Assembly (NCBI GenBank): GCA_037139195.1
Contig: JBAXGW010000012.1
Location: 1-64,000, forward strand
DNA: 64,000 nucleotides
Source: JBAXGW01 sp037139195
GTDB taxonomy: Bacteria; Bacteroidota; Bacteroidia; Bacteroidales; JAHJDW01
Direction of reading: 5' to 3'
In this document: positions 25,572-35,064 of the stretch, in pieces
How the letters are laid out: every line of letters starts with the position of its first letter
Position numbering within the stretch: the stretch's first letter is position 1
Position numbers and translations under genes: made by a program
Notes under the pieces: model-generated
Seen by the model: only the letters and a program-made list of their open reading frames with translations
Databases searched by the model: none
Told to the model about the DNA's origin: nothing

Positions 25572-27116
25572 ATGGAATATTTGCTATTTTTTTTATTTTT
25601 AGTGCTCATTTGTTTAGGTATTTATAAATTACGTTTTTTTAAATCTACAAGCCTTTCATTTGCTGTTTTGGTATTTGTTTTTGCAATAAAACTTATTGCT
25701 GGTTTGGGTTTAAATGTTTTATATTCAAAATATTATACTGATAAAAATACTTCTGATATTTATAAGTATTTCGATGATAGCAAATATTTGTCAGATGTAG
25801 CATCTGTTTCCTCCATAGAGTATTTTAAGTTGATGTATAATTCTAGATCAACAAATACACTTGCGCAAGCCCAAGTTGTGAAAATGAAAAATTGGAGCGA
25901 TAAAAATTCTAATTATCTTAAAATCACGAACGCTCCAGAATCCGATGTCTTCAATTCGCAAAGAACGATGATTCGGTTAAATAGTTTGTTAAGATTTCTG
26001 TCTCTTGGATTTCTTCCAATTCATACCTTGTTTTTTTGTTTATTAGGTTTTATTGGGCAAATATTATTGTTTAAGGCTTTTATTGGTTTTGTGCCAAATC
26101 GGAAAAATCAACTTTTATTAGTAGTGTTTTTTATACCTTCGGTTGTTTTATGGACAAGCGCCGCTTTGAAGGAAAGTGTTATTTACTTTGGGCTGGGATT
26201 GTTTATTTATTACCTGTTAAGTTCAAATATAAAGCAATTCAAGTTTTATTTTTTTCTTGCTTTTTCTGTTCTAATACTTTTGTTTTTAAAATCCTATTTA
26301 GCAATAATGCTATTAATTGCAGCATTTGGCTATTACACCATTCTCTATTTCAACAAAAAGCAAATTATTGTTTTATTAGGATTATTATTATTTCTTGTTT
26401 TATCTCTTGTTGTTAATAAACCAGAAACAATTCCATTAAAAACAGTAGCAATGAAAATGCAGAATGAAAAAAATATTGCACGTGGAGGATATTATTTGAA
26501 TGATATTGATTGTCCTGAAAATCAAATTTATATTGAAGAAAATTACTTTAAGAGTTTAAACCTATTGCCAGTCAATAAGGATGAATATATTATCCCTGAA
26601 GGAATAAATTATAATAAATATTTTAAAGGACATATTTTTGATGATGAATTATTGAAAACAACAAAAAAAGATCAATACTATTTAATGCTCAACTATCAAA
26701 GGGCTGGAAGTTATTTGGAAAATACTAATTTGTCGCCTTCAATAGTCAGTTTTATTGCGTTTTTGCCAAAGGCAATTTTAAATGTATTTCTTGAGCCACT
26801 AATTTACAAAGCAAATTCAGTCTTGTTGCTTTTTTCTAGTTTAGAAAATGTTGCAATTTTTATTCTACTTATTTTTTCATTTGTTTTTTTAAAATTTGAT
26901 GAAAGCTACAATGCAATTATTGTTTTTAATCTGCTATTTGCTCTATGTTTGTTGTTTTTAGTTGCTTACACTACACCAATAGCAGGAAATATAGTTCGAT
27001 ATAAAATACCAGCTATTACGTTTCTTATGATTAACTTTGTTCTATCGTATAATGAAACTAGAATACGTGGTTTTTATATAAATATTATTTCATTTTTAAA
27101 TCGAATAAGAAGATGA
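25572..27116 (+). CDS. multi-span membrane protein, paralog of the next gene
   Basis: 514 residues with about ten hydrophobic segments and a soluble loop of ~130 residues near 300-400. A charged KYFDDSKYL segment after the second span is shared with the next protein, as are IRLNSLLRFLSLGFLPIHTLFFCLLGFIG and a late TTPIAGNIVRYKIPAI. The pattern (many spans, conserved loops, Asp-Asp near the first loop) is reminiscent of glycosyltransferases or O-antigen polymerases, but I recognise no family. Overlaps the next gene by 4 bases. Confidence 0.6.
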   Translation: MEYLLFFLFLVLICLGIYKLRFFKSTSLSFAVLVFVFAIKLIAGLGLNVLYSKYYTDKNTSDIYKYFDDSKYLSDVASVSSIEYFKLMYNSRSTNTLAQAQVVKMKNWSDKNSNYLKITNAPESDVFNSQRTMIRLNSLLRFLSLGFLPIHTLFFCLLGFIGQILLFKAFIGFVPNRKNQLLLVVFFIPSVVLWTSAALKESVIYFGLGLFIYYLLSSNIKQFKFYFFLAFSVLILLFLKSYLAIMLLIAAFGYYTILYFNKKQIIVLLGLLLFLVLSLVVNKPETIPLKTVAMKMQNEKNIARGGYYLNDIDCPENQIYIEENYFKSLNLLPVNKDEYIIPEGINYNKYFKGHIFDDELLKTTKKDQYYLMLNYQRAGSYLENTNLSPSIVSFIAFLPKAILNVFLEPLIYKANSVLLLFSSLENVAIFILLIFSFVFLKFDESYNAIIVFNLLFALCLLFLVAYTTPIAGNIVRYKIPAITFLMINFVLSYNETRIRGFYINIISFLNRIRR

Positions 27117-28429
27117 ATGGTCTAATAATTACATTGTTTATTGTTTTTTTTCTAGTAATAATTTATCTAACTCCAATTTTTCGTTTCGATGGATTGAATA
27201 GGCATGTATTACCTGTTTTATTTTTGACTAAGGTAGGAGTGTCATTTATATTAATGCTTTTGTATACTAATATATACCCTGATAGAAGTAAAGCCGATAT
27301 TTTCAAATATTTTGATGATGGGAAAATAATGAATGAAGTTGTTCATGAAAATCCCAAGTTGTTTTTTAATTTATTAACTGGTATAAGTAACGATAATCCT
27401 GAAGTAAAAGTCGTTTTCTCTAAAATGCATCATTGGTATAGGCAATGGGAGAATACTACAAATAATGACAATCATTTTATTATTAGAGTTAATGCTTTTC
27501 TGTTTTTGTTTAGTTTTGGTATTTATCAGGTTCATTCTATTATATTTTGTTTCTTTGCATTTTTAGGTTCAGTGCTATTTTACAGAGGTTTAAAAAATAA
27601 AATTATTGAATTACCTATGGTTGTTTTATTTTTATTTATCCTAACTCCCACAATTTTATTGTGGACTTCAGGAAATTTAAAAGAAGCAATTTTATTATTA
27701 GGATTGGGATTGTTTTTTTATGGCTCATTTGGTTTAATGAAAAATAATAAAATTCAATTTAAAAATAGCTTGATAGCCGTGCTTTCCATTTTTATTCTAT
27801 TGTCTATAAAATCCTATGTTCTGTATTTAATGATATTTTTGCTTTTTGCATATCTTCATAATTCTTTTCATAAAGTTAAACATCCAATAATTAATTATTT
27901 CGGTGTTTTTTGTTTAGGAATTATTGCCGCTTTAATTCTGGGGAAATATTATCCAAGTTATGATTTTGTAAATTTAATATCATATAAACAAAGAGATTTC
28001 TACAACTTAGCCTTCGAACAAAATTCAGGAAGTATTTTATATTGTCCAAGAATTTCGAATAGCATAATAAGTTTGATTTTAGCCATTCCAGTTGCTCTTT
28101 TCAACGTTGTATTTCAGCCATTTTCATTAAGTGAGCCATTAAAATTATTAGCAACTTTTGAAAACCTTTATTTATTGGTATTTCCTTTGCTAGCAATTGC
28201 CTTTTTTAATAAATCTAATTTTATAAAATATCAGAACGAAATAATTTTTTGTTTTGCTTTTGTTCTTGTTTTATATATTCTTATTGGGCTTACAACTCCT
28301 GTTGCAGGGGCAATTGTTCGTTATAAAATGCCTGCACTTTTCTTTTATATGATAGGTTTTTTGTTGCTTATCGATTTTACAAAATTGTCAAAATACAAAC
28401 TTTTATCGAAATGGAAAATATTGTTTTAA
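27113..28429 (+). CDS. multi-span membrane protein, paralog of the preceding gene
   Basis: 438 residues, about ten membrane segments. It shares with its neighbour the KYFDDGKIM loop, IRVNAFLFLFSFGIYQVHSIIFC, LTPTILLWTSGNLKEAILLLGLGLFF and TTPVAGAIVRYKMPAL. It lacks the long soluble loop. The pair looks like an old tandem duplication kept under selection as two translationally coupled subunits. Its end overlaps the SDR gene by 19 bases. Function unknown. Confidence 0.6.
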   Translation: MNGLIITLFIVFFLVIIYLTPIFRFDGLNRHVLPVLFLTKVGVSFILMLLYTNIYPDRSKADIFKYFDDGKIMNEVVHENPKLFFNLLTGISNDNPEVKVVFSKMHHWYRQWENTTNNDNHFIIRVNAFLFLFSFGIYQVHSIIFCFFAFLGSVLFYRGLKNKIIELPMVVLFLFILTPTILLWTSGNLKEAILLLGLGLFFYGSFGLMKNNKIQFKNSLIAVLSIFILLSIKSYVLYLMIFLLFAYLHNSFHKVKHPIINYFGVFCLGIIAALILGKYYPSYDFVNLISYKQRDFYNLAFEQNSGSILYCPRISNSIISLILAIPVALFNVVFQPFSLSEPLKLLATFENLYLLVFPLLAIAFFNKSNFIKYQNEIIFCFAFVLVLYILIGLTTPVAGAIVRYKMPALFFYMIGFLLLIDFTKLSKYKLLSKWKILF

Positions 28430-29172
28430 TAACTGGTGCTACTGCTGGAATTGGCAGAGCAACTGCAATTAAGTTTGCTGAAAATAATTACAACTTAATA
28501 ATTACAGGGCGAAGACAGGAAAGATTAGATGCCCTTAAAGTAGAACTAATAAAAAAGTTTGCAGTTAAAGTTGAAACACTTTGTTTTGATATTAGAGATA
28601 AACAAGCTGTTAGAGTAGGCTTTCAATCCTTGCCCGATTCCTTAAAGAATATTTCTGTACTTGTTAATAATGCTGGATTATCTCAAGATTTAACTCCAAT
28701 TCAAGATGGCACTATTGAAGATTTTGAAACAATGATAGATACTAATGTTAAAGGCTTGTTATACATATCTAAAGAGGTAATGCCTATTATGATTAAAAAT
28801 AAGGATGGACATATTATTAATTTAGGTTCCATTGCGGCAAAAGAAACGTATGCAAATAATAATGGTTATTGTCCTAGCAAGTTCGCTGTTGATTCATTAA
28901 CAAAAACGATGAGAATTGATCTTTTGAAGTATAATATCAGAGTTACAGCTGTTCATCCAGGGGCTGTAAATACTGAATTTTCTACTGTACGTTTTAAAGG
29001 TGATATTCAACGCGCTGATGCTGTTTATAAAGGTTTTACTCCGCTGATTGCCGAGGATGTTGCTGATTCAATTTTTTATTGTGCAACTTTGCCAAAACAT
29101 ATAAATATCAATGAACTAATTATTATGCCTATGGCTCAAGCAAATGCAGGAATAATTCATAGAGTAGAATAA
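28411..29172 (+). CDS. SDR-family NAD(P)-dependent oxidoreductase (YdfG-like)
   Basis: 253 residues. Nucleotide-binding TGATAGIG at 9-16, NNAG near 89, catalytic Ser in NLGSIAAKETYANNNGYCPSK, with Tyr and Lys of the YxxxK site (YCPSK). A C-terminal IMPMAQAN resembles the YdfG-type 3-hydroxy acid (serine/threonine) dehydrogenase group. The exact substrate cannot be read. It overlaps the preceding membrane gene by 19 bases, so it is in that operon. Confidence 0.82.
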   Translation: MENIVLITGATAGIGRATAIKFAENNYNLIITGRRQERLDALKVELIKKFAVKVETLCFDIRDKQAVRVGFQSLPDSLKNISVLVNNAGLSQDLTPIQDGTIEDFETMIDTNVKGLLYISKEVMPIMIKNKDGHIINLGSIAAKETYANNNGYCPSKFAVDSLTKTMRIDLLKYNIRVTAVHPGAVNTEFSTVRFKGDIQRADAVYKGFTPLIAEDVADSIFYCATLPKHININELIIMPMAQANAGIIHRVE

Positions 29173-29222
29173 AAAAATATAATAATCATAATTATTTTTC
29201 GTTTTATATCTAAAAGTTTTTT

Positions 29223-30362
29223 ATGATTAGATTTTTACTCTTGTTTTTTTCTGTTTTTATCTTTTGTAAAACTGCAACTTACGCCCAAAATCTAATTTTC
29301 AATCCTAGTTTTGAGGAAAGAGATAGTTGTCCTACAGAAAATCCTAATCAGGTTTTTAAATTTTGCAAAAATTGGATGCAGGCAACTAAAGGAACTCCCG
29401 ATTTATACGCGCCTTGTAATATTGGATATTACAGTATTCCAAGAAGTGGCACAGGATATTGTACTCCTTTATCAGGTACATCATATTCTGGAATGCTATT
29501 GTATGCAGTTTATGGAATGAGTGGTAAGGAATATCGTGAATATATTGAAACCAAGTTAGCAGAACCATTAATTGCTGGAGAGAAGTATCATTTTATTATT
29601 TATGTTAAACCCTCTGGCGGATTTGGCGACGATTCTCGTTGCTATTGTAATTCAATTGGAATGTACTTCTCAGAAAAAATAGTTAAAGCAGATAGTTTTG
29701 GTGTTTTAGATTATAAACCGCAAATAACAAATCAATTCAGAATGATGGAAGATACATCAAAATGGCAAGTTGTTAGTGGCGAATTTACTGCAAAAGGGGG
29801 TGAACGTTATCTTACTATTGGTAATTTTAAGAGAAATAAAGATACAAAAACAAAATTTGTAAAAGAAAAACGACAAGCAATGTTAGGTGGCGAAGAATTT
29901 AGAAATTCTTATTATTATTTAGATAATATTTATGTGCTTCCAAAAAGTAAGTTGAATAGCATCGAATCAGAGTTGTCTGCTTTTGATGAGTTGCCCAATA
30001 TTCCGCTTTGGCGAGGTAGGGTTATTCCTTTGAAAAACATATATTTTCCATTCGATAAATCTAATTTAAATAAGCCTTCTGTTGAAGAGTTAGATAAGTT
30101 AGTAGATTTAATGACTACAAATAAACGTTTAGATATAAAAATTATTGGTTATGCAGATACCATTGGAAATAATGCATACAATCTTGAGTTGTCGCTGAAA
30201 AGGGCAGAGGCAGTGAAAAATTATCTGATAAAAAAAGGAGGATTTAAAGAACGAAGAATTACAATTGAAGCAAAAGGAGATACCTGCCCTGTTAACGACA
30301 ATGCAACAGAAGAAAAAAGAAAAATAAATAGACGAGTTGTAATAATCGTTACTAGGTGTTAA
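29223..30362 (+). CDS. OmpA-family protein with N-terminal jelly-roll-like domain
   Basis: 379 residues. Signal peptide cut after TYAQ (about residue 22). LIFNPSFEERDSCP begins a galactose-binding-like module that Bacteroidota often place before OmpA domains. It is Cys-rich (CPTENP, CKNW, CNIGYY, CTPL, CYCNS), suggesting disulfides. Residues ~265-379 are OmpA: IYFPFDKSNL, IIGYADTIGN, YNLELSLKRAEAV, RKINRRVVI. Likely outer-membrane or surface exposed and bound to peptidoglycan. Confidence 0.8.
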   Translation: MIRFLLLFFSVFIFCKTATYAQNLIFNPSFEERDSCPTENPNQVFKFCKNWMQATKGTPDLYAPCNIGYYSIPRSGTGYCTPLSGTSYSGMLLYAVYGMSGKEYREYIETKLAEPLIAGEKYHFIIYVKPSGGFGDDSRCYCNSIGMYFSEKIVKADSFGVLDYKPQITNQFRMMEDTSKWQVVSGEFTAKGGERYLTIGNFKRNKDTKTKFVKEKRQAMLGGEEFRNSYYYLDNIYVLPKSKLNSIESELSAFDELPNIPLWRGRVIPLKNIYFPFDKSNLNKPSVEELDKLVDLMTTNKRLDIKIIGYADTIGNNAYNLELSLKRAEAVKNYLIKKGGFKERRITIEAKGDTCPVNDNATEEKRKINRRVVIIVTRC

Positions 30363-30376
30363 TTCCGAAGAAAAAT

Positions 30377-30736
30377 ATGAATACTACAATGAAAACCCGT
30401 AAAGAGCTGAAAGAAGAATACAAACAAATAAAATACAAAATGGGTGTATTCCAAATTAGAAACAAAACAAATGGAAAAATCTATATTAGCAGCAGTGCCG
30501 ATTTAGATGCTATTTGGCATGCCGAGCGATTACAGCTAAATATGGGGATTCATCAAAATGCAGCGCTGCAAAAAGATTGGAAAATGCTTGGTTCTGACCA
30601 TTTTGAATATGAAATAATTGATATTTATAAGCCTAAAGATAATCCGTCAACTGACTATACAAAAGATATTAAAACTCTTGAAAAGATGTTTATTGAAGAG
30701 CTTCAGCCTTTTGGAAATAAAGGATATAATAAATAA
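30377..30736 (+). CDS. degenerate GIY-YIG family protein
   Basis: 119 residues from the ATG at 30377; an upstream GTG at 30356 would add 7 residues but overlaps the OmpA stop. GVFQIRNKTNGKIYISSS stands where GIY-(x10)-YIG is expected, so both signature triplets are altered (GVF, YIS). RLQLNMGIHQNAALQKDW and FEYEIIDIY match the family, and E in TLEKMFIEELQ is where the catalytic Glu would be. Probably no longer a nuclease, or a divergent one. No mobile element adjoins. Confidence 0.65.
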   Translation: MNTTMKTRKELKEEYKQIKYKMGVFQIRNKTNGKIYISSSADLDAIWHAERLQLNMGIHQNAALQKDWKMLGSDHFEYEIIDIYKPKDNPSTDYTKDIKTLEKMFIEELQPFGNKGYNK

Positions 30737-30839
30737 AGCTCAAAAATTATTAATTTGAAGCTCAAAACGATAGAAATTGAGCCACAAATCAATTAAAAAT
30801 AAGCTACAAAAATTGACTAGATTTTATGTGAAATGCAAA

Positions 30840-31520
30840 TTAAATTATAATTTTGTTTTTTTTCTTTTTAGGAGCAAACCCTATAGCTGCCCCCAAACTT
30901 AAAGTAGGTTGAACTCTGGAGAAACCGAATCCTCTGTGAACAGTGTTTTTATTGTAGTCAAATTTGTCATATACTGTGTTTTTGCATACTCCTGGTCCTC
31001 CGTAAATATCAAAAGTATAGTTTTTAATGAAAAATTGTTTGCCGACTAAAAAACTTAGTGTGATAATTGTTTGCTTATCAGATTCTATTGTGAAGCTGTT
31101 TTTATTATCATAATAACTGTCATTAAAATAAATTTTTTCCCTGAATTTCCATGTATGTCTATATACTAGCCGAGGAGAAATATATAATTTTGAATTATTT
31201 GTATATGTTTTTAAATATAAATTATATTGAGCACGAAGAGAAAATCCTTTGTTATAGTAGCGAGATGGATCAGAAATAGAAAGTCCGCTATTTAAAGCAA
31301 TCCAAAACCGACAAGGAAATATTGTACTTACTCCTAACTCAAATGAATTACTTTTGCCAAATTTTTCAACTGATAATGGGATTTCTCCAGAAAAATAGTG
31401 AATAATACTAGTTTTTATAGTAAAACTGCGTTTTTCCTTATTTGTGCTTTCTTGTGAAAAACATTCTATAGAGTAAATGTTTGTTGTGAAAAGTATTGAT
31501 AATAATATTATAGTTCTCAT
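30840..31520 (-). CDS. secreted barrel-like protein, third copy of a tandem triplet
   Basis: 226 residues. Signal peptide (about residues 1-21). An SIIHYFSGEIPLSVEKFGK motif followed by alternating strands, GFSLRAQYN, YISPRLVYRHTW, SDKQTIITLSFLVGKQFF and VQPTLSLGAAIGF. Shared with the two next genes almost motif by motif. Ends in a basic KKKKNKIII tail, unlike its sisters. Small outer-membrane or periplasmic protein of unknown role. Confidence 0.7.
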   Translation of the reverse strand: MRTIILLSILFTTNIYSIECFSQESTNKEKRSFTIKTSIIHYFSGEIPLSVEKFGKSNSFELGVSTIFPCRFWIALNSGLSISDPSRYYNKGFSLRAQYNLYLKTYTNNSKLYISPRLVYRHTWKFREKIYFNDSYYDNKNSFTIESDKQTIITLSFLVGKQFFIKNYTFDIYGGPGVCKNTVYDKFDYNKNTVHRGFGFSRVQPTLSLGAAIGFAPKKKKNKIII

Positions 31521-31522
31521 TT

Positions 31523-32200
31523 TTAATTATTTTTATATTGACAATATCCCAAAGCAATACCCAAACTTAAAGTTGGTTGTACCTTGTAAAAACCTGATTT
31601 ATAATTGCGAATGTTGTTACTGTATATAAATCTGTCATAAACTGTATTTGTTCGAATTCCAAAGCCACCGAATATGTCAAAAGTAAAATTTTTAACAAAA
31701 TATTCTTTGCCAACTAAAAGGCTTAATGCCACTATAGTTTGTTTTTCAGATTCTATGGAAGTATAATGTTTTGAACTATAGTCGGTAATTTCTGTGTATC
31801 TTACATTTTCTTTGTTTTTCCACGTGTGTCTTAATACTAGTCTTGGAGAAATATAAAACTTCGAATTATTTTCTTCAGTTATTAATAAGAATTTATATTG
31901 AGCACGAAGGGAAAATCCCTTATTATAGAGCCTAGAAATAGCATCTGGATTAATATAGTATGGTTGATTATTTGTTGAGATCCAAATCGGGCTTGGAGTA
32001 ATTATGCTTATTCCTAACTCATACGAATTCTTTTCTCTAAATTTCTCAAAAGTAAGTGGAGTTTCTCCTGTTATGTAGTGTGTAATACTAGTTCTTAATG
32101 CAAAAGCATATCTTTCCTTATTTGTGTTTTCTTGTGAAAAACATTCCAAAGAGTAAATGTTTGTTGTGAAAAGTATTGATAATAATATTATGTCTCTCAT
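31523..32200 (-). CDS. secreted barrel-like protein, second copy of the triplet
   Basis: 225 residues, signal peptide then TSITHYITGETPLTFEKF, NKGFSLRAQYKFLLITEENNS, FYISPRLVLRHTW, ESEKQTIVALSLLVGKEYF and VQPTLSLGIALGY. Closer to the first copy (32197-32877) than to the third. Starts 4 bases inside the first copy's end and ends 2 bases before the third copy. Confidence 0.7.
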   Translation of the reverse strand: MRDIILLSILFTTNIYSLECFSQENTNKERYAFALRTSITHYITGETPLTFEKFREKNSYELGISIITPSPIWISTNNQPYYINPDAISRLYNKGFSLRAQYKFLLITEENNSKFYISPRLVLRHTWKNKENVRYTEITDYSSKHYTSIESEKQTIVALSLLVGKEYFVKNFTFDIFGGFGIRTNTVYDRFIYSNNIRNYKSGFYKVQPTLSLGIALGYCQYKNN

Positions 32201-32877
32201 TGTTTTTTATTTTGATAATATCCCAATGCAATACCCAAACTTAATGTTGGTTGTACTTTATAAAAACCAAAAGCGGAGTAGGCTACATTGTTGCTGTATA
32301 CATATCTGTCGTATACGCTATTGCTTCGTATTCCAAAGCCACCGTAAATGTCAAAGGTGAAATTATCAATGAAATACTCTTTGCCTACTAAAAAACTTAA
32401 TGCAATTATTGTTTGTTTGTCAGATTCTATAGAGAAATAATCTATATCTCCGTATGCAACATCTGGATAATGAACCTTTTCTTTGCTTTTCCACGTCTGT
32501 CTTAAGACTAGCCTTGGAGAAATGTAAAATTTCGAGTTGTCAGGCTCAGTAATTAATAGAAATTTATATTGAGCTCGAAGTGAAAATCCTTTATTATAGA
32601 GTCGAGATAGTGTTTCTCGTCCAGTATAATAATTATGAACAGCCAGATTGTTATTTGAAATCCAAAACTGGCTAGGAGTTATTATGCTTATTCCCAGCTC
32701 ATACGAATTCTTTTTTCTGAATTTTTCAATTGATAGTGGAATTTCGCCTGTAAAATAATGAATAATACTCGTTCTAATTGCAAATGTACAATTTTCTTTA
32801 TTTAAAGATTCCTGAGAAAAGCAATTTGAGATGTTAAGATTGATTGCTAATAGTAGTGGTAATATTAAAGCTTTCAT
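32197..32877 (-). CDS. secreted barrel-like protein, first copy of the triplet
   Basis: 226 residues with signal peptide, TSIIHYFTGEIPLSIEKF, FSLRAQYKFLLITEPDNS, YISPRLVLRQTW, SDKQTIIALSFLVGKEYF and VQPTLSLGIALGY. It lies 45 bases after dusB on the same strand and overlaps the second copy by 4 bases, so all three copies form one transcript with or after dusB. Confidence 0.7.
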   Translation of the reverse strand: MKALILPLLLAINLNISNCFSQESLNKENCTFAIRTSIIHYFTGEIPLSIEKFRKKNSYELGISIITPSQFWISNNNLAVHNYYTGRETLSRLYNKGFSLRAQYKFLLITEPDNSKFYISPRLVLRQTWKSKEKVHYPDVAYGDIDYFSIESDKQTIIALSFLVGKEYFIDNFTFDIYGGFGIRSNSVYDRYVYSNNVAYSAFGFYKVQPTLSLGIALGYYQNKKQ

Positions 32878-32922
32878 TTGAAAGTATTTATTTTTAATTG
32901 GTTGTATTTGTTTAATAAATGG

Positions 32923-33903
32923 TTATTCTGCTTCCGCACTCTCTCTAATCCTTCCAAAAATATCCTTCAACTCGTCCAATGTTTTTGCATTCATCAATTC
33001 TATTTTAAAAGGCTTGAAATTTTTCACTGCTCTAAAATAGCCCGAATAGTGTTTTCGCATTTCGTGCAATGCTCTTATATCCCCCTTTTGAACCATTGAG
33101 CCTTCTAAATGTTTTTGACAAAAATCAATTCGCTCGCTTAAATTTGGCATTTCTGGCAAAGTTCCATCATTCAAAAACTGCTTAACCTGCTTAAATATCC
33201 ATGGATTGCCAACTGCTGCTCTTCCAATCATTATTCCATCAACGCCATAAATATCAAACATTTGTTTTGCCTTTTCAGCCGAATCGATATCGCCATTGCC
33301 AATTATTGGAATCTTAATTCTTGGATTATTTTTAACTTTACCAATCATTTCCCAATCGGCTTCGCCTGTATACATTTGAGCACGTGTGCGTCCATGTATT
33401 GTTAATGCTGCAATACCGCAATCTTGAAGCATTTCAGCAATATCATTAATTATAATTGATTTTTCGTCCCAGCCTAAGCGAGTTTTAACAGTTACTGGCA
33501 AATGGGTGGCTTTAACTACTTTGCTTGTAATTTCCATCATCAATGGAATAGTGCGCAACATGCCAGCTCCAGCGCCTTTTCCTGCAACTTTCCTAACCGG
33601 ACAGCCAAAGTTGATGTCGATATAATCAGGATTGGCTTTTGATGCAGTTATTGCAGCATTAACCATTGATTCAACATTCTGTCCGTAGATTTGAATTGCG
33701 ACCGGTCGTTCTCTTTCGTCAACAGCAAGTTTATTTAATGTTTTCTTTACATCACGAATTATGGCTTCGGAAGAAACAAATTCAGTAACTACCACATCGG
33801 CTCCCATTTCCTTGCATGTAAGCCGGAAAGCCATGTCAGTTACGTCTTCCATAGGAGCTAAAAACACTGGTCTTTCGCCTAAATCTATTGATCCAATTTT
33901 CAC
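32923..33903 (-). CDS. dusB: tRNA-dihydrouridine synthase DusB
   Basis: 326 residues. FMN-dependent TIM barrel: LAPMEDVTDMAFRL at the N-terminus, IDINFGCPVRKVAGKGAGAG with the catalytic Cys, TVKTRLGWDE, LTIHGRTRAQMYTGEADW and IGNGDI. It reduces uridine to dihydrouridine in the tRNA D-loop. Typical length. TAAATTTG on the minus strand at 33923-33930 is a likely -7 element. Confidence 0.92.
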   Translation of the reverse strand: MKIGSIDLGERPVFLAPMEDVTDMAFRLTCKEMGADVVVTEFVSSEAIIRDVKKTLNKLAVDERERPVAIQIYGQNVESMVNAAITASKANPDYIDINFGCPVRKVAGKGAGAGMLRTIPLMMEITSKVVKATHLPVTVKTRLGWDEKSIIINDIAEMLQDCGIAALTIHGRTRAQMYTGEADWEMIGKVKNNPRIKIPIIGNGDIDSAEKAKQMFDIYGVDGIMIGRAAVGNPWIFKQVKQFLNDGTLPEMPNLSERIDFCQKHLEGSMVQKGDIRALHEMRKHYSGYFRAVKNFKPFKIELMNAKTLDELKDIFGRIRESAEAE

Positions 33904-34028
33904 TTTAGTACTATATTTATCGCAAATTTAATATTATTAAACAATAATTCATAAAATTATTGAAAACTCTAAATCTTTGTTTAATTCTATTTCATGCTGT
34001 TGTACAAATATTTTAAGTTGTTTTTGAG

Positions 34029-34058
34029 TTTGTTAATATTTAAAAAAGCTTATTTTTG
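34029..34058 (+). promoter_or_regulatory. promoter for the CPBP protease gene
   Basis: TTTG at 34029-34032, 18-base spacer, TATTTTTG at 34051-34058. The ATG follows 20 bases later. Confidence 0.65.
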
Positions 34059-34078
34059 CAAATCTAAATTTTGATAAT

Positions 34079-35011
34079 ATGACAACTCGAGAACTTATTG
34101 AGGATAGCGTTAAAAAATATGGTTTTATGTTTTTTGGACTCTTCATTTTGCTTTCGGTTTCAATTGGAACTGGAATTGGTGAATTATTAAGCAAAATTAT
34201 ATTCAAGAATACATTCAATATGCAAAATGTTTCCCTATTAGCTTCTAATCATGATGCTTGTAATTATATGAAATTCTCGCAAGCAGTGGGAGCGATTTCA
34301 TTATTCATTATTGCGCCGATAGTTTTAGGTCTTTTTAATCGGGAATTAATGAAATCATGGGGATTTAATAATAAGATAAATGTCAAACTTCTTTATTTTC
34401 TTCCGCTTACAATGATTTTAGCAATTCCGTTTATCAATTTTACTGCCATGATAAATGAAATGATGAAAATGCCTAGCTTCTTATCTGGTATTGAAAAATG
34501 GATGTTACAATCCGAAGCTGACAATAAAATTCTTACGGATGCTTTTCTTAGCTCAATTACAATCAAAGGATTGTTGCTTAATGTTTTTATTATGGCTGTT
34601 ATACCAGCCATTGGCGAAGAATTATTTTTCCGAGGAGCCATTCAATCATTGTTTCAAAAATTTATTAAAAATCATCACATTGCAATATTTCTTACTGCAT
34701 TTTTATTTAGCGCTATACACATGCAGTTTTATGGCTTTATCCCTCGTTTTTTGATGGGACTATTTTTCGGATACCTATTTTATTGGAGCAAATCGCTTTG
34801 GTTACCAATTTTGGCTCATTTTACTAATAATTTTGTAGCAGTTATTTTTACTTATCTAGGTAATGCAAAAGCAGTAACTTCAGCTCCTGAAAATATTGGC
34901 AGTTCTGGTAATGATTGGATTGGAATTTTAATTAGCATTTTGTTAACGGGATTTTTAATTTTTTATATTTGGAGAAATATACAAGACGAAAATCGAACAA
35001 TTAGGCATTAA
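34079..35011 (+). CDS. CPBP-family intramembrane metalloprotease
   Basis: 310 residues, about eight membrane spans. GEELFFRG near residue 182 supplies the EExxxR motif. FSAIHMQF (about residue 217) and HFTNNFVAV give the two conserved His positions. Family members cleave prenylated proteins or peptides inside the membrane; the bacterial substrate is unknown. Single gene with a good promoter and a terminator directly after the stop. Confidence 0.87.
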   Translation: MTTRELIEDSVKKYGFMFFGLFILLSVSIGTGIGELLSKIIFKNTFNMQNVSLLASNHDACNYMKFSQAVGAISLFIIAPIVLGLFNRELMKSWGFNNKINVKLLYFLPLTMILAIPFINFTAMINEMMKMPSFLSGIEKWMLQSEADNKILTDAFLSSITIKGLLLNVFIMAVIPAIGEELFFRGAIQSLFQKFIKNHHIAIFLTAFLFSAIHMQFYGFIPRFLMGLFFGYLFYWSKSLWLPILAHFTNNFVAVIFTYLGNAKAVTSAPENIGSSGNDWIGILISILLTGFLIFYIWRNIQDENRTIRH

Positions 35012-35012
35012 A

Positions 35013-35040
35013 AAAGAGAATGAATTTGCTCATTCTCTTT
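35013..35040. terminator. intrinsic terminator between the CPBP gene and the convergent lipoprotein gene
   Basis: Perfect 11-base arms AAAGAGAATGA and TCATTCTCTTT, 6-base loop. A-run before and T-run after make it bidirectional. Confidence 0.85.
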
Positions 35041-35064
35041 AATATCATTCAGATTTTAAGTAGG

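Larger units (their letters stand above)
30840..32877 (-). repeat. tandem triplication of a ~680-base gene
   Basis: Three adjacent, co-oriented genes of equal size with high nucleotide similarity. Stretches such as TTATATTGAGCACGAAG and AGTATTGATAATAATATTAT recur. The variable parts lie in the predicted loops, as expected for a family diversifying at exposed positions. Confidence 0.75.

Noticed and set aside
30356..30376. GTG start extending the GIY-YIG protein
   Set aside because: It overlaps the OmpA stop and adds residues without family similarity; the ATG at 30377 is preferred.
30737..30790. Direct repeat AAGCTCAAAA after the GIY-YIG gene as an insertion footprint or terminator
   Set aside because: Short, AT-rich, no perfect inverted arms and no element between or beside the copies.
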